From Sinonovacula constricta (Eukaryota; Mollusca; Bivalvia; Cardiida; Solecurtidae), in assembly GCA_007844125.1 (NCBI GenBank), contig CM017556.1:21364057-21428056 (forward strand): DNA of 64,000 bases, written 5' to 3'. The position numbers and the translations under genes were made by a program. Under the pieces are notes generated by a model. The model was not told where the DNA came from. It ran no database searches and saw only the letters and a program-made list of their open reading frames with translations. How positions within the stretch are numbered: position 1 is the stretch's first letter; each line of letters begins with the position of its first letter. Positions 48,796 to 62,586 of the stretch are shown one piece after another.

Positions 48796-50397
48796 TAGTA
48801 TTGACAATAACATATATCGACCTATTTTATTTAGTTTTGTTTATATTATTTATCATATAAATAACTATTTCTAGTCTATTCTTCAATATTTGTACTGATT
48901 AACACGATAAAAGCTGTGTGAGAAATTATATATTTAACACTTTCATGACATTATGCTTGACATAGCGGGTATCTGAAGATTTTAATATTTCTAAAAAAAT
49001 CATTTTTGAAACACGATGAATTAAATGAAAGTTCTTAGCACAAGACGACATGTGAAAATTTTGATCTTCAAATGAGTCTGATGTCTTAGGATAATCAGAC
49101 TCAAACGAGTCGTGATACTTTGAAAAAGTTTTGTCGTTTTTATGTCAACATCTTTGTATATCTCCAAACTGTGTATGAAGTAATATACGCCATGCATAAT
49201 GCGATCATAATCAAAACACATACGCAGTTTGGTCCGCTGGTGACGCAATTACTTATATGTAAATTAAGTGTGAATTGTGCGGTATGTGTACTTATTCAAA
49301 TTGCGACAATTTGGCATGAGTATGAGGTCTCTAAATGTACATTCAAGAAGCGAAACCCAATACGATTGAAAAATAGTACGAACATACATATGACACAAAC
49401 ATTCTGTCTACAAAGGCATCGCAAAAAATGTAACTTCATATTTGGTAGGTTATATTAATATTTTATCGGAAGAACAAGACAGTGACGTGAGTGTGTTTGT
49501 CAATGCAAAACATCGTTGCACATAGTTTGGTAAAGAACCGCACTGATCCGCACAATAAGACAGCAGTCCTGCAAAGCAGCGCTACTCAAGCTTAGAGTGG
49601 ATCGGAATGTTTCGAATTTGTCACGAGTCATCTTTGGACATATTTGGACATATGACTGAAATGGTCAGCAAAAAATAAGCATGTCAGTAACTACGATGCC
49701 ATCAAAATAACAAATGCTATGTTATATGTTGAAAGAGCAGAAACAGCTGTATATAAAAATTTGAATTGTAAATTGATAAAATAATATTTAAATCAGACTG
49801 TTTACCGGGGAACAAACATTTGCATCACTGAACATATTATTGCACAAATATAAATCCGAGGGATGTTTGTAAAGAGGACGGAATCAATATTTAATATGAA
49901 GTATTGCTATCAATATCGTATTGACTTAAAATCGCTGTCAACATTACAAAGAAGAAAAGTCTCGGTTTCATTGTTGCAATTACGAGTACAAACCTATTAC
50001 ATGTCCACATGAGTAGTGCTTCAGTTATTGAAAAAGCAGCACAAGGTATTAATATGCTCGTTCAATGTAAAGTCATGCTACATATCTGAATATTGAAAAA
50101 TGCAATTTCGGTATTTTGATGTATAATATGTTTAAGTTAAATATTGTGGAATCATAATAGAAACAATAATAAATTTAAATAATGGTTGTAAATTGATGTG
50201 CATGCGACAGATCACGTACACATTAATCGTGTATTTGGCAAATACAAAATAATAGTGTTAAAAATGGTCCACGCAATTGGGTTGAAAATGGTACTCGCGA
50301 GACTTAAAACAGCTTCGGGTCGAATAAGGGAACTTTAAGGGAAATTCTGTATTAAATATATATCCACCGTTCATTAAAGCAGCGGATGTTGCGTTTG

Positions 50398-50705
50398 TTA
50401 GGTTTATCGCCACATCACCAGTCTTTCTTTTATCCAAGATGGGGTTAACTTGAAACAGATAGAGTGCTGCCGATACTCTGCATATCTTGGCGTGAACACT
50501 TTGCATGACACCAAACCTAGTCATTTTATCCCGATAGCCGGTCGGCTAATTATTGAACTACCTTATAATGACATGAACGTTAGCAATGGTGCTGCAACAT
50601 CACCTTTTTACGACGTTGTTATGTCGCGGCCCATGTTTGTACCCAATGCTCCCCGAGGCTGGAGTCAATAATATGCTGCCAATTGTTCTGCCACGTCTGG
50701 TCCCC
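50398..50705 (-). mobile_element. Second-family SINE, diverged full-length copy
   Basis: It aligns over its length with 31,165-31,480: TGTTTCAAGTTAACCCC, GGTTTGGTGTCATGCAAAG and GACCAGACGTGGCAGAACAA at the tRNA-like end. It is more diverged than the copy at 31 kb, so older. It lies in sequence unique to unit 2. Confidence 0.6.
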
Positions 50706-50808
50706 TTTTCGTATTTATAAACATTTGTTTATCTTAGCTGTAAAATTTAAAACATAACAAATTTAAGTTTCAATATAACCAACCATTTTAGTAAGATAAA
50801 TGAACTTG

Positions 50809-51160
<352 letters not shown>

Positions 51161-51870
51161 CTTATGTCGGTATAAGTGGCTATCCTGACTGGAGATGGTG
51201 GACAAAGTTTTTTTAAGATAAAAATACACACCTCTTTCTTATGTTATTACAGGTGACTATCATGATTTGTACGATGAACCGTCAATGTTATAATGTTTAT
51301 GTAAGATAAAAAAAATATTTATTACCTCAGCGAGGATATCTCTCGTGCATTTTGTCATGAATACAGCAAACATCAACTTTACGTATAAAATGGCTTTCAT
51401 AATTTCCAATATAATAACAAGGATTCAGGTCATAAATACTTAAAGATCATATTAAATGAAAAGCGTATCAAGATGTATCTCAATTGCAAGAAATAAACGC
51501 TTACTTTTAGTCATAAAAAATCCATATACGGCATTCCACAACCAATCATGATCAGTTAAATCTCTTTAAAATCAGACACATTAAGATATTACTGCCCAGT
51601 CATGCAGTCTGTTAAATTATTTCGGATGCATCCGAGAAAGGTTTTGATCAGGTATGACAAACAACAATCGTGAATATGAAGTTTGTAGATTCTCATAACC
51701 TGCAATTACTTGCAATAATTGCTGACGCATTCTGGTTCCGTGGAGAGTAAGAGATCACGACTCCGTGTATTTGACATGTAAACATGCTATCAAAGACAGC
51801 CCATTCTTAACTTGTCATACGTGGAAGCTTATATCCTCCAAAAGGCGAACCTCATGTTGGCCCAATGGTG
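51161..51870. other. Gene-free stretch upstream of Ly6 copy 2
   Basis: AT-rich and unique to unit 2. No exon or element recognised. Confidence 0.4.
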
Positions 51871-51884
51871 TGATTGTTTCTCAA

Positions 51885-51989
51885 TAATGGGACGGACCAA
51901 TGTACAGACAGGGAAGATATTTAAAGCGCATTTTGTTCACGTGCAGACAAAAGTTTACATCATACCAAGTTTAGATGTTTAAAGTAATC
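51885..51989 (+). promoter_or_regulatory. Putative promoter region of Ly6 copy 2
   Basis: A GACCAAT box at about 51,895 and a TATA-like GATATTTAAAG at about 51,918 lie 95 and 70 bp before the start codon. This part is not homologous to the region upstream of copy 1. Homology starts only at TTTTGTTCA near 51,928. Function is inferred from position. Confidence 0.35.
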
Positions 51990-52044
51990 ATGGCAATGAA
52001 CTGCGCATTGCTTTTCTTGGTGGCGTCCTTTGCAACTTTCGGAG
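51990..52044 (+). CDS. Ly6 copy 2, exon 1 (signal peptide)
   Basis: ATG after AAAGTAATC; ends GGAG|GTATGT, phase 1. The donor differs from copy 1 (GTAGGT) but both fit the consensus. Confidence 0.8.
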
Positions 52045-55000
52045 GTATGTGTGTCACACTTCTTTGTCTTTTTAATGACTTCAACATATATATTATACAA
52101 ACATTAACACGATAAGTAAACTATTTAAATCATGTTTGCACTTCGGTGTATTCGAAAACTTTCATATTTTTTTTTTACATAGTGATATCTTCTTGAAAGA
52201 AAGATAGATTTGCTTTTTTCTGTTAGCATGTGACTTGTAGCTAAGATACACTAATTAAATTTATTTCAAAGAATATACTTCTAATTACACATATATCGTT
52301 CCATGTTCTATTGTGTATTTGAGTTAAAAATAGTTGTTCTAGAGCTTCAGTAAAGGAGTAACCTCCAATACGATTCAGAAATTCCTAATATGTCACATAT
52401 GTAAAATTAAAATAGGCAGGAAATTCTGTTTTGAACAGTGTATGGGTTTGGATTGTTATGCGATTTTAACTGTGTGATTCTCATTCGTTTAGCTGCCATG
52501 TTGTCTTTTATTCTGTATACAATGTTGTATTTTAGTTGGATTAACGTTGTTAATCACCGGTCTAGTAATGTTTCTAACAGCTTCTAAAATGCAGGATATG
52601 CCTCTTTTTGGGTACTACGTTAAATCAATCCTGACCCACCACCTTCACCCCTAGTATCTCTAGCACCTCTGATGCTCTCTCAATCGACACTCCTTCACAC
52701 ACACACACACGCTCGCGCGCGCGCACGCACGCACGCACGGAAGCACGCACACACGTACGCGCGCGCGCGCACACACACACATTAAAAACAATCTTGGATC
52801 TGATCCTGTGTTCGAATGCTGGTATTTGTGTGTTCCTTTCTTCTGTGGTAAAGTAACTTATTTATATAAAATTATGTAGGTCACGGAACGATTCACTTTT
52901 ATAAAGGACATCACGTGCACAAGGCACTTTGAAAACGTGTTCAGGTCTATCTTATTTGTGAAAAGACCTGTCTACGTGCGCTGAAAGACCTACGTATGTG
53001 ATTCCTTTGTCTAAGCGAGCCGTCCCAAGATATATAGACCTCAATCAAACGAAGAAGTAGGTGTGTAGTAACAGACGAATGAAACCAATTAATAAGGCAA
53101 ACAGAAGATGCTTTAAACAACTCTGAAAGAAACTATGGTCTGAAAGAACATAGAATGTAATCCCGGCGCCTTTCAAAGCGCAGTAACCTCTGCCACCAAA
53201 AAGGAAAGTCATCAGTCGACAAACGAGATGTGGACGAGATTATATTATTTTGATATACTTTTAAACAAGTATATCTTTATAGTTTTAATCTAACGTTCAT
53301 TTCTGAGGGATGTTTTCATTTTAAAAATAAGTTGTTTTAATATGTCAGCATTCTTGAACGTTTCAGATATGTAAAGAGAGCAATTGTTTGGGTTCAACTC
53401 TTGAAAGAGGCAATTTGCTGAAAATTTGAGTGTGAGCGGTTGTAAAAATAAATAAAACTAAAATATTTTGGTTACACAGAATATTTAGCGGAACATCCCA
53501 TACCGTCTTAAAAAGGATAAGAAAAGAATGAAAACTCACATAAACATATTACATATTTCATAACTTACGTTGGAACCTGGGTAATAAGAAGCCACGGATT
53601 TCGACAGAACCATTTTTCACTCAAACGTTTTATCAGATATTTGTATCAACCTTGCATAGTATTGGAAGCTATTAACCAAACAAATACTGAATTACATGAA
53701 CTTGTTAATACATGACTTCAATTACTGTCTTGGTGCCTCTGTCCCTGAAGATCACTTCGATCAGATCTGAAAACTTCCTTTTAATTAAAATTTAAGTCTC
53801 GCGGAAGAATAAAAGCTGCTTTTTAAACATTTTCGTTTATTATGTTACTTTATGATAAAAGTGAACATGATACTCTTAGAACAAAGCAGACCCTTTCAAT
53901 TTGAAAATGTTCCAATTTATTTCCTTGCAGTAAAATATAGTCCCCATGGATGAAATTTTAGCACAATATTCATATTACGGAAAATAAATACTTCCCTCTT
54001 CCTTCTTCAATTCAAATATTAGTTTCGGTTATATAATTACCAAATACCTACATTTCCCTTGTGACATATCTTCCTTTTGTATTTAACGTATGTTTTGGTT
54101 AGTTTTTGGATTATTGAATTTAAGACAGATAGAGGGTGGCATATTTCTATATTATGCTCGTGTGTAATTAAAGATAATATAGTGTATGTCATAGTTCCTA
54201 TCTGGACTCGTTTAGGTTATTTATTTATTGATTTTATTGGGTTGCCGAGAACGGCGACCCATGTATTCATAATTGGTTTGGAAATGACTATGGGGTGACG
54301 TCACAGCTTCGAGAAGCGATATTCCTTTGTAACGGTTATATATATGCTATTTAAGCAGTATACTGATCATTCTGTTATATATTTATTATGGTGTTTGGTT
54401 TCTGTTTTATATTGAGTCCTTCCTATTTTAAGCAACATCAAGCAGAAGGAGAGAAATTGGTTGCTTAAGAGAGGTTGTTGCCCTGAAGAGGTAACTCCTA
54501 TATGCTTAAGAACCTTAATGTCAGAAGTATTCAGGGTTTTTAAAACTAGTTAATGTTATTGGCTGTTACTGGAATGACGTTTGATTACTTAAACAATATG
54601 ACTAAGAAATAAATTTATTTAATTGAGAATTTGAATTTTACTTATAATTTCTAAATTATCAATGTATAACTGCATATTAAGTCTGATATTTTACCCATGC
54701 AGTTAAATATTACCTGAACCGGAGTTCTGCCACACCCAAACTGATAAAAAATAACAACATTTAAACTTTAAACAATTACCGTAAGAACTGTGACAAAAAT
54801 CAAAATTAAAACATTACTTATGTCAATTGTTGATTCTAATTTTTATATTACATGATTGTACTAATTCGTATGAAAGGGCATATTGCACTAATTATCACAT
54901 ATTTATACAGAAACATTTTAATATGTGCGTAAAATTTCTTCGTCATTCAAGTTTGCTTTAGAATTTAAACAGTTTCGTTACTGTACTTGTATGGTTACTA

Positions 55001-58000
55001 TGTATATAGTGCGCACATAATAAAGCAAGGGTCTGACGATTCGCAATTGCTATATAAGCGAATTCCAAGGCATATTGTCCTGCAGAAGAGCTTTTTCCAT
55101 CCGGTTTGAATTTTGAGACACTCTTGTGACTAAAGCCCAGGGAACTGCGGTCAAACGGCGCTAAGTGTGAAAGTGCCAAATATGAATTTACAGATGGAAA
55201 ACTAGTTTAATTTGCTTCCGACTGAAATTGATGTGCTATGAAGAACAGAAAGATACATTTTATATGGTTTAACGTATGTCCACATTTAATGACCAGTAAT
55301 AACGACTAATATGCGCTCTGACGTACATACTTGGATCAATGAATACAAAGTAAGTGAACATATATACGAAAGAATATCGGTACAAATTAACATTGAAATG
55401 ACCGAAAATGACGAACAAAGACAGGCATAGACCAACAATTATTGAAATTTCCTTAAATATTAAAGTGCAAATTGTCGTAAATAAGTAATATTTTCTGGAT
55501 GGTTGATTTGGATGATGATTTATTTATAGAAAAAACAGGACCTGTGTATATACTACGTGAGTGATTCTGTTAATTTATAATTTAAGTGTTGGGCCGAGGT
55601 ATAAGTTTGTCAAGGCTCATATATGCAAGTTCATTGCGAAAACATTTTCTCGTATTGACTGCTCTGTTTACAACATTCTATTTTACATTATTTTCCAGCG
55701 ACTTTGTGCTCTCCATAAACCGTTTTCTTGTAATATTTGCTTTCATTGATGTAGATACATGCGACAAGAGACCGTGTCAAGGCGGGAAGTGGTGGTGGAG
55801 AGGTGGTTTGTGCGGTAATATAATACTACAAATCATGGCGCGAGAAACCAAATTTAGCGAAAAACTTACATTTCTTTTCAAAGCAATGTGCATTTTATAC
55901 GGTTAAACGGATGGCAAATTGATATCCGGATACACGTGCGATATCCGGTTATACGGTTAACCGTTGACATACGTAATGAAAATGAAACAGTAAATGATTA
56001 TGATTTGTATAATACTGAATAGTTTACATCATTTTCATTTATAAGTATGCTTAAAATGATAACGGAGTAAGTCTGGAAATATAAGATTCTACTCGTTAAT
56101 TTGTTTGAGATATTTTAAAGGAATTTTAATTGTGAATTTATTATACTAATATTAATCATATAGATACAGCAATTTGCTTACAATGCCTCACATTGTGCAG
56201 CTCCTTGCAGTAAAATTTGGGATGTTGCAGCATGTTCTGGAAATGTTTCACCTTTAAATGTTTTAGTGCTGACTACTAAAATAGTAAAAGATACCTGACA
56301 TATATGTTGGTTACGCAAAAGTCCGAGTGCGCCATTCCTTCCCTAACGCTTGCGGTAGATTTAGACTGAGATGCTGAAATGATACGAATGACCTTTGACA
56401 TGACATGACCTGATTCCGAGCCGACAGTGAGGCCCAGCGCGGGATATCGCAAATAGCTTGGTCTAGTAGATAATGTATACATGTAGTCAGCGGAACCCTC
56501 AGTCTAACAGCAGCTCGCTCCCCATTTCAGCCATTTCTTTAAGTCAATGTGTGATTATTTTCTTCGTCATTGTTTATGCATAAATCTGCATTTCATGTTT
56601 ATCTGAATTGCGCAATATAATATCTAAAAATAACAGCATTAATCAATGTAGCATTTGAAGCATGCCTGCGCACAATTGACGCGTCAAGTCTCATTAGGCA
56701 TACATATTTGTTCTGTACACGCACTATTCTTTCCAGGCATGCATAACTGACCGCGAGTAGATATGCATACACACAGTTTATCTAAAAATGTCTTGAAACT
56801 GATTTCAAAGGAAATCAAGCTTATTTACATTTGTATTTGAAAATGTTAATTTACTTATCAAAGTACTTCAAATTAGTCATAGTACAGAAAATTTAGAAGA
56901 ATCCATTTTTATCAGCAAAACTGATGCTATGTTCTCTAAACACTAAGACACTTGCGTCTAGTCTGGTGTTATAATTCTTTATCTAAAAATTTCTTCAACA
57001 CGTTGTCATACGAAAGTGGACAAACAAACAATCACTCTTCAGCAAAAAGAGAATTTACTGATGTTAATTATTTATTATGTAAATGTCAAGTTAAACCTTT
57101 GATTCACGGAGAGTAAAACTTTTCTTTCTGGTTTCAATATACATGTTTCAGCAATGCACCCGCACACGACGTCACTTGTCAACTGACATTCCCAAATGTC
57201 GACTCCAGTAAAACGTCATTTCGGCACTTTAGAATGTACACATGCTGCTTTTTCCGGTGCCTTTCCTATACCTGGATATATATGCCGTGTTATTGTATTA
57301 CAACTACATGCACAACTGCAGACATATTGCTAGAGGCTAAGTAGAGATAGTAGTACCAGCTTTCACCGACGCAATTTGTATTTACCTTATTTACCTAATG
57401 CACATAACGGAACAAACTACAACATACATGTTTTCATTAGAGTTTAAATTATTTCTTGAGAACTGTTTGCGTAATGGCCATGGTTCGATACTTTGCATGA
57501 AATATAATGATGGCAAAACGAAAGCGAGGTTTGTTAAATCCCTTATAATCAAAGCGCTAAAAGCGTTGTTTGGGAGGGGTGAGTTTGACCTTGTAATCGA
57601 TTAACGGTATGCAAATAAGGGTCAATAAAATATATGCGTACTAAATCCATTGTGATTGCGCAACGCATTGGAAAGCAGGTAAGTCTTTAGCTAGCTGCAA
57701 AACAACCACCTCTTGTAAATAGAGATATTAAACTGGAATAAAAACTTCAACACAGTCACTAACAATCGATTATAGAAAGGTTTATATTAACCATACAATA
57801 CTTTCCATATGTTTGCAATTTAACTAAGATAAGGTCTAAAATAACAATTGATTTGCACTACTGGACGCCAACAAAATACACTCTTGCACCCTCCTATTTA
57901 TAATTTAGCAGGTATAATAAACGGCTCCGCGATTCTCTTTTATTTATCTCTCTTAAATATTTATACCTGTGATCTGAATCTAAATTTATCCCGATTGAAG

Positions 58001-58243
58001 AAGTCAGTTAGGGCACAGCGCGGGATATCGCAGCTATCTCAGCTTAGTATACATTTTACATAGCCAGTAAAATACTCGTTTTGATAACTGTTTTGCCCGT
58101 TAGGAAACTGGGCGAAATTCCTGCGCCGCGTTGTTCATTACTAAATTTTGCACAATATATTCGCTTAAAAATCGAGTTAAACCAGATTAAACTATTAAGG
58201 TCATCATTTGAAGCAGGCGTTTACTTACCACGTGTAGTCAAGG

Positions 58244-58302
<59 letters not shown>

Positions 58303-59375
58303 GTCATCATCATCATTATCATCATCACAATCATCATCATTATTGTTATCATCATCATCTTCGTCACCGTCGTCTTCGTCGTCGTCATCGTCATCGTCAT
58401 AGTCATCATTGTCATAACTGCTAGCAATGACAGCAGTACAACTACGGCCATCACAATACATTTATTTAAAGCCAAGCTTGTACGTTTGTTATTTAAATGC
58501 ATTTGTACATGTATTTTCAGTGGGCAAAGCCACGGAATGCTACGTGTGTACTACAATAGAGAATTCTGGGTGCGGTGAAGATTTTGATGCCGGAGCCACA
58601 AAAACGACCACATGTGAATCGGGTAGCTGTTTGAAGGGAAAAACGGGCGATGGTGGGTATTTTCAAACTCAAATTGCCATTTTGAAAACAAAACTTAACA
58701 GAGTATGAGCACATGTCGATAATGATTTGTGTACCAATATTGCGGCAATAGGCTCAGAAATATGGTGTCTAAGCGACACATCATCGCTCTACATTAAAAC
58801 AGGGCGTGGATTAACTATAAAACACCGCTAAAAGTGTAGCATGAACATCAACGCATCGCTGAAGTTTAAAGAACATAACAGTAGTGTTTCTGCCGCGGTG
58901 AAATAATCCTCCGGTTATAAACTAATAAATAATAATAAGAAAATTATAAATTATGAAATACTTGTTACGCAGAATATACATGTTGTACATTTAAATTGTC
59001 GAACATTAACTATAAAGTCGGCTTATTTTGCAGTGTACTGCTTTTTTAAAGAACAAAGCATTATTAGTTCAAATATTTTTAATTATAATATTATTATAAT
59101 CTACCAACTTGTTCTGAAAGACTAATGCTCGTCTAAAAATGTCAAGTTGATACTAAAGGATGAAGATGACAGATATTTTCCGTTTGTTCTTTGTGTTTCA
59201 AGTCATCGCACGAGGCTGTGGACCCGATCTTATGGAAGACACGTGTGTGGAGACAAGTGGCGTCCATGGCTGCATCTGCCAGTCGAACCTGTGTAATGAC
59301 GCAAAGGCACCCACCGTTACTGTGGCAACGATCATCGTCACTGTTATCGCCGGCGTTGTGTGTCGATTCTTCTAA
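51990..59375 (+). CDS. Ly6/Quiver-like GPI-anchored protein, copy 2
   Basis: Same three-exon structure as copy 1 (51,990-52,044; 58,521-58,652; 59,203-59,375), all joins phase 1, 119 codons. By eye the products differ at two residues: Val to Leu in the signal peptide (MAMNCALLFLV) and Thr to Ala just before the hydrophobic tail. All ten domain cysteines, the LCND end and the hydrophobic C-terminus are kept. Intron 1 is larger (6.5 kb against 4.9 kb) because of insertions at about 52.5-54.6 and 55.1-55.5 kb; intron 2 is 550 bp in both. The intact frame in both copies suggests both can be expressed. An assembly duplicate is possible for exons 2-3 but less so for exon 1, whose surroundings differ. 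Confidence 0.83.
52693..52782. repeat. CA/CG alternating microsatellite
   Basis: CACACA, GCGCGC, ACGCACGC and CACACA blocks alternate purine and pyrimidine for about 90 bp, a Z-DNA-prone tract in intron 1 of Ly6 copy 2. Confidence 0.9.
52783..54560. other. Intron 1 sequence present only in Ly6 copy 2
   Basis: No homologue at the matching place of copy 1, where 24,480-25,100 holds other sequence. It contains a TATA-like TATATATATGCTATTTAAG near 54,340. A retroelement terminal repeat is possible, but no paired end or target duplication was found. The 73-codon ORF at 54,077 has no domain. Confidence 0.35.
55755..55830 (+). pseudogene. Possible EGF-like exon remnant in Ly6 intron 1, copy 2
   Basis: After TTGATGTAG the phase-1 frame reads DTCDKRPCQGGKWWWRGGLC and continues open to 55,906 without further EGF pattern. 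Compared with copy 1 one G is missing, so the two differ in frame after GlyGly. Confidence 0.3.
58245..58414. repeat. (CAT)n/(ATC)n microsatellite, copy 2
   Basis: Same position and length class as 28,411-28,580. One interruption differs (TCGTCAT here, TCATAATCAT in copy 1). Confidence 0.95.
58521..58652 (+). CDS. Ly6 copy 2, exon 2
   Basis: Identical by eye to exon 2 of copy 1, with the same ATTTTCAG acceptor and G|GTGGGT donor. Confidence 0.83.
59203..59375 (+). CDS. Ly6 copy 2, exon 3
   Basis: It differs from copy 1 by one A-to-G change that turns Thr into Ala (NDAKAPTVTV). Stop TAA at 59,373-59,375. The AATAAA of copy 1 is AATAGA here at 59,420. Confidence 0.83.
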
Positions 59376-59450
59376 TGGCTGTATATGTAGTTCACATATA
59401 TACACTATGTAATTAATATAATAGAAATCTAATATAGTTGATAAATTTAA

Positions 59451-60050
59451 AAAGAAGATAGTTTGGTTTACATAATGACGAGTATGGAATAACACTGGGT
59501 AAAGTGTCCAGAGGCTATGTAGAATGGATATTTTACATTCAATCAACCAATTAAAAAATAAAATTCATGGCTTATCAAATGTATCATCCAATTCTTATGA
59601 AAAGTATGAACTTTTAAACAAATATTCAAACCAGCTAAGAAAATTATTGACATTTGAAATTTTTTAAAAGGAGATAGTTTGGAATACATAATGACGAGTA
59701 CGAACTACACTGGGTAAAGTGTCCAGATGACAAAAATTGTGTCTGACCTTTTTCACGCATATAAATAGTAAGTTCGAGGTAAAAGTTTGAGTTATGTCTG
59801 TTGTAAAACAAAACCTATAAGCATCATATCCTAGATAATCAGTTGACTTTTGAATAAACGTGACAGGACAGTGTTAAAATAGAATAGTCAGGTTTGAAGG
59901 CTAAGTAGAATGGAGATTCATTCATTAAAGCAATTAAAAATAAAATTCGTGGCTTATCAAATGTATCATCCAATTCTTATGAAAAGTATGAACTTTTAAA
60001 TAAATATTCAAACCAGCTAAGAAAGTTATTGACATTTCAGTAGAGACAAG
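59451..60050 (+). repeat. Imperfect local duplication downstream of Ly6 copy 2
   Basis: Same head-tail arrangement as 29,617-30,220, so the local duplication predates the segmental one. Confidence 0.65.
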
Positions 60051-60999
60051 AATAGGCAGAGCACTGATTGACCTATCTCACTACTATACATGTATGTGAC
60101 AGTGTCCTATACGGTACTTCCTTCTAAAGAGGAACATCAAAACATAATGTACACTCTTTGATACAATCAGCATATAAATGTAAATTTTGACGTGAGGCAT
60201 AATCAGAGCTTTGTTAACATTGTTGCTTTCCGGTTTCTTTGTTTTTATAACAAAATGACTTTATTGATTAATTTGGATAAAAAATTCATATCAATCTGAA
60301 AATGTGAACCAGGCCATTTTTTCGATATTACCTCCATTATAGGCGATACATTCTTATTTATGTGGCAAAGTGCTTTACACAGGTTTTATAACAATGAAGC
60401 ATTATATAACAACAACTACGCATTCACCTTCATTCATAAATACTTGATCTCATAATAATGTAAAGTTGCATTGCAAAAGACCACGGTACCCAGGAATAAA
60501 GCTTGATCAACACAACTTATTTTTAAGATTGCAACTACTCAATGCGAAATTCAAACCAGAACCTCATGAAAATGTATTGTACACAAACAGATCATGCGTA
60601 CCAAAAGAAATGTCCTTTGATAGAGTCTTGTATCGCTACATGTAGGAGTGGGGTTAGAAAAGCTCATGATAATCTAGCTACTTTCTTTTTTCAATAAGTT
60701 AATATGTCGTTGTTCAACGAATGCTTTTTGTTGATTTTATTTTTGTCAAGCATTTTTCATATTCAGTATAACGCTCCATCCTTAATACTGTTTCATGCAA
60801 TATTTGCTGTGTGGAAATTATATATATTGTAAATGTGTTAAATGCTTTTTCTATTATTAAAACGAGTTTTTGCTTATTTGTTTTATTCTTATGTTTATTC
60901 CAGTATAATGTTTTTTTACCATTAAATACAATTTCACACTGCTAGATTTCACCTTCCAAATATTTTAATGTTATGATTTTCCAAAACGGGCTTTAGGTT
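60051..60999. other. Gene-free stretch within the duplication (copy 2)
   Basis: Near-identical to 30,221-31,160; nothing supportable seen. Confidence 0.4.
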
Positions 61000-61264
61000 T
61001 ATTGGATTTATCGCCCCAACAGATATCTGGAGACTGTGTCCACTTGAAGCAGATATAGTGCTGCCTTCACTATGTATATCCTGCCGTGAACACCTGGCAT
61101 GATACCACACCAAGGCACATTATCCTGACGCCGGGCCAACCAGTCATGGAACTAGCCTTATATTTGTTTGAGCGTTAGCAAGGGAGCTATACCACTACCA
61201 TTTTTAACGACTTTTGTATGTCGCCGACCGGGATCGAACCCGGGGCATCTCGGTCCTGGAGCCG
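61000..61264 (-). mobile_element. Second-family SINE, head removed by deletion
   Basis: It is the orthologous copy of 31,165-31,480 but stops after CTGGAGCCG. The A-box half of the tRNA-like head is missing because a 266-bp deletion joins it to the minisatellite. The B box is retained. Confidence 0.7.
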
Positions 61265-61425
61265 GCACACGGCCTTAATACATAAGACACTTAGTCTATG
61301 AGGCACACAACCTTTGTATAAAAGACACTTAGTCTATGAGGCACACTGCCTGTGTATAAAAGACACTTAGTCTATGAGGCACACAAACTTTGTATGAAAG
61401 ACACTTAGTCTATGAGGCACACCGA
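61265..61425. repeat. 38-bp minisatellite (copy 2)
   Basis: Same unit as 31,703-31,870, about four copies, beginning at the deletion junction GCACACGGCC. Confidence 0.85.
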
Positions 61426-61429
61426 TGAA

Positions 61430-62580
61430 ACATGTTACCTTATGGATCTGTTTATTGGCTTTATCGTCCCACCAACAGTTTTTCAGTTATCTGGATACGG
61501 TCTAGGGATCTGGTAAGACACCCTTCGCCTGTTGGATCCGCATAAGTCTAGCCTAGCTTCCGGACCCAACCAGATTGCAGTCACGTAAATAGTAAACTCC
61601 ATCTGCAAGGGCATCGCTTGTAGCAATAGCCCCTCACGGACTGCATCTAAACGGCCTTCCAGCCTTCTACAAAACGTCTTTAAAACCTTCCTCAAAATCA
61701 GTCTCTACAGCGTAACATGTAATGAGTGAATGAATATTTTAGTTACTCAGTAAAACTTGCAACGTTTCTAAAATAATTAAACTGCTATATACATCTACTG
61801 ACAAATCAAGTGAACTACAGTATCCCCCTTAAATAATATAAACTACAGTATCTCAATATAACAATGTAACGTTGATCCCGACATTCGCGGTGTTACGCTA
61901 TACTGAATCATAACTAAAATATAACAATGATATAGTGTTATTTCTTAAAGTCTATATCGTTACCTTTTGTAATTAATACCTTCAAAGATAGAAAATGGTA
62001 ACGCTTTTGAACCTTTTTATTTCCTTCATTCTAGTTATTGAAACTCAATAATCTAGTCTATTCTACACACAGACATAAACAATATACTGATTGGTACAAA
62101 AACAGTGTAATAGTGTGAATAAATATCATGTGTAGATCATTTGACACAATGTATCGAGTGCTAAATCTCTCTTTAAGACGTATCCTTCGTATTCATTTCC
62201 ACTGTACACACGCCCAACCTATGATGCATAATCATTTTAGATTGTATTGCTGTTAAAGTTGTATAACTGTTCTGTTCTTGTGCAGTATTTCTATATATAT
62301 ATATTCAGATTTAGACACACAATTATAAAATAAATTTCATACGTTCACTTTAGATTTTGTTACATTGTCGAGAATCGGCATCCTTACGTTTAGACAGTCA
62401 GAACTATACAGCCTGGTCAACTAAAAAGAACCAGTCAGATTAATGGCTTACCAAAAAAATCTTCACTGAAAGAAAGAACATAATAAAAGGATTAGAAAAG
62501 TTGCACCTTCTGGTCCCTGGCAATATAAACATTTTCATGTAACAAAAATAAAAATTTAAATATTATTTAAACTGTTTTTC
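61430..62580. other. Gene-free stretch before the zinc-finger-like fragment (copy 2)
   Basis: Counterpart of 31,871-33,040 with small indels. A SINE 3'-end fragment (ATCGTCCCACCAACAG) lies at about 61,463. No gene seen. Confidence 0.4.
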
Positions 62581-62586
62581 TGCCAG

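Larger units (their letters stand above)
46228..49888 (+). repeat. Segmental duplication, receptor tail and 3' flank (copy 2)
   Basis: Partner of 19,748-23,462. The 47,486-49,888 part has no gene, only flank sequence shared with 20,779-23,462 plus a SINE at 48,655-48,795. ORFs of 75-125 codons here do not show coding constraint by eye. Confidence 0.75.

Noticed and set aside
54290..54540. LTR or promoter suggested by a TATA-like stretch
   Set aside because: No second LTR, no primer-binding site or target duplication, and no retroelement protein motifs nearby.
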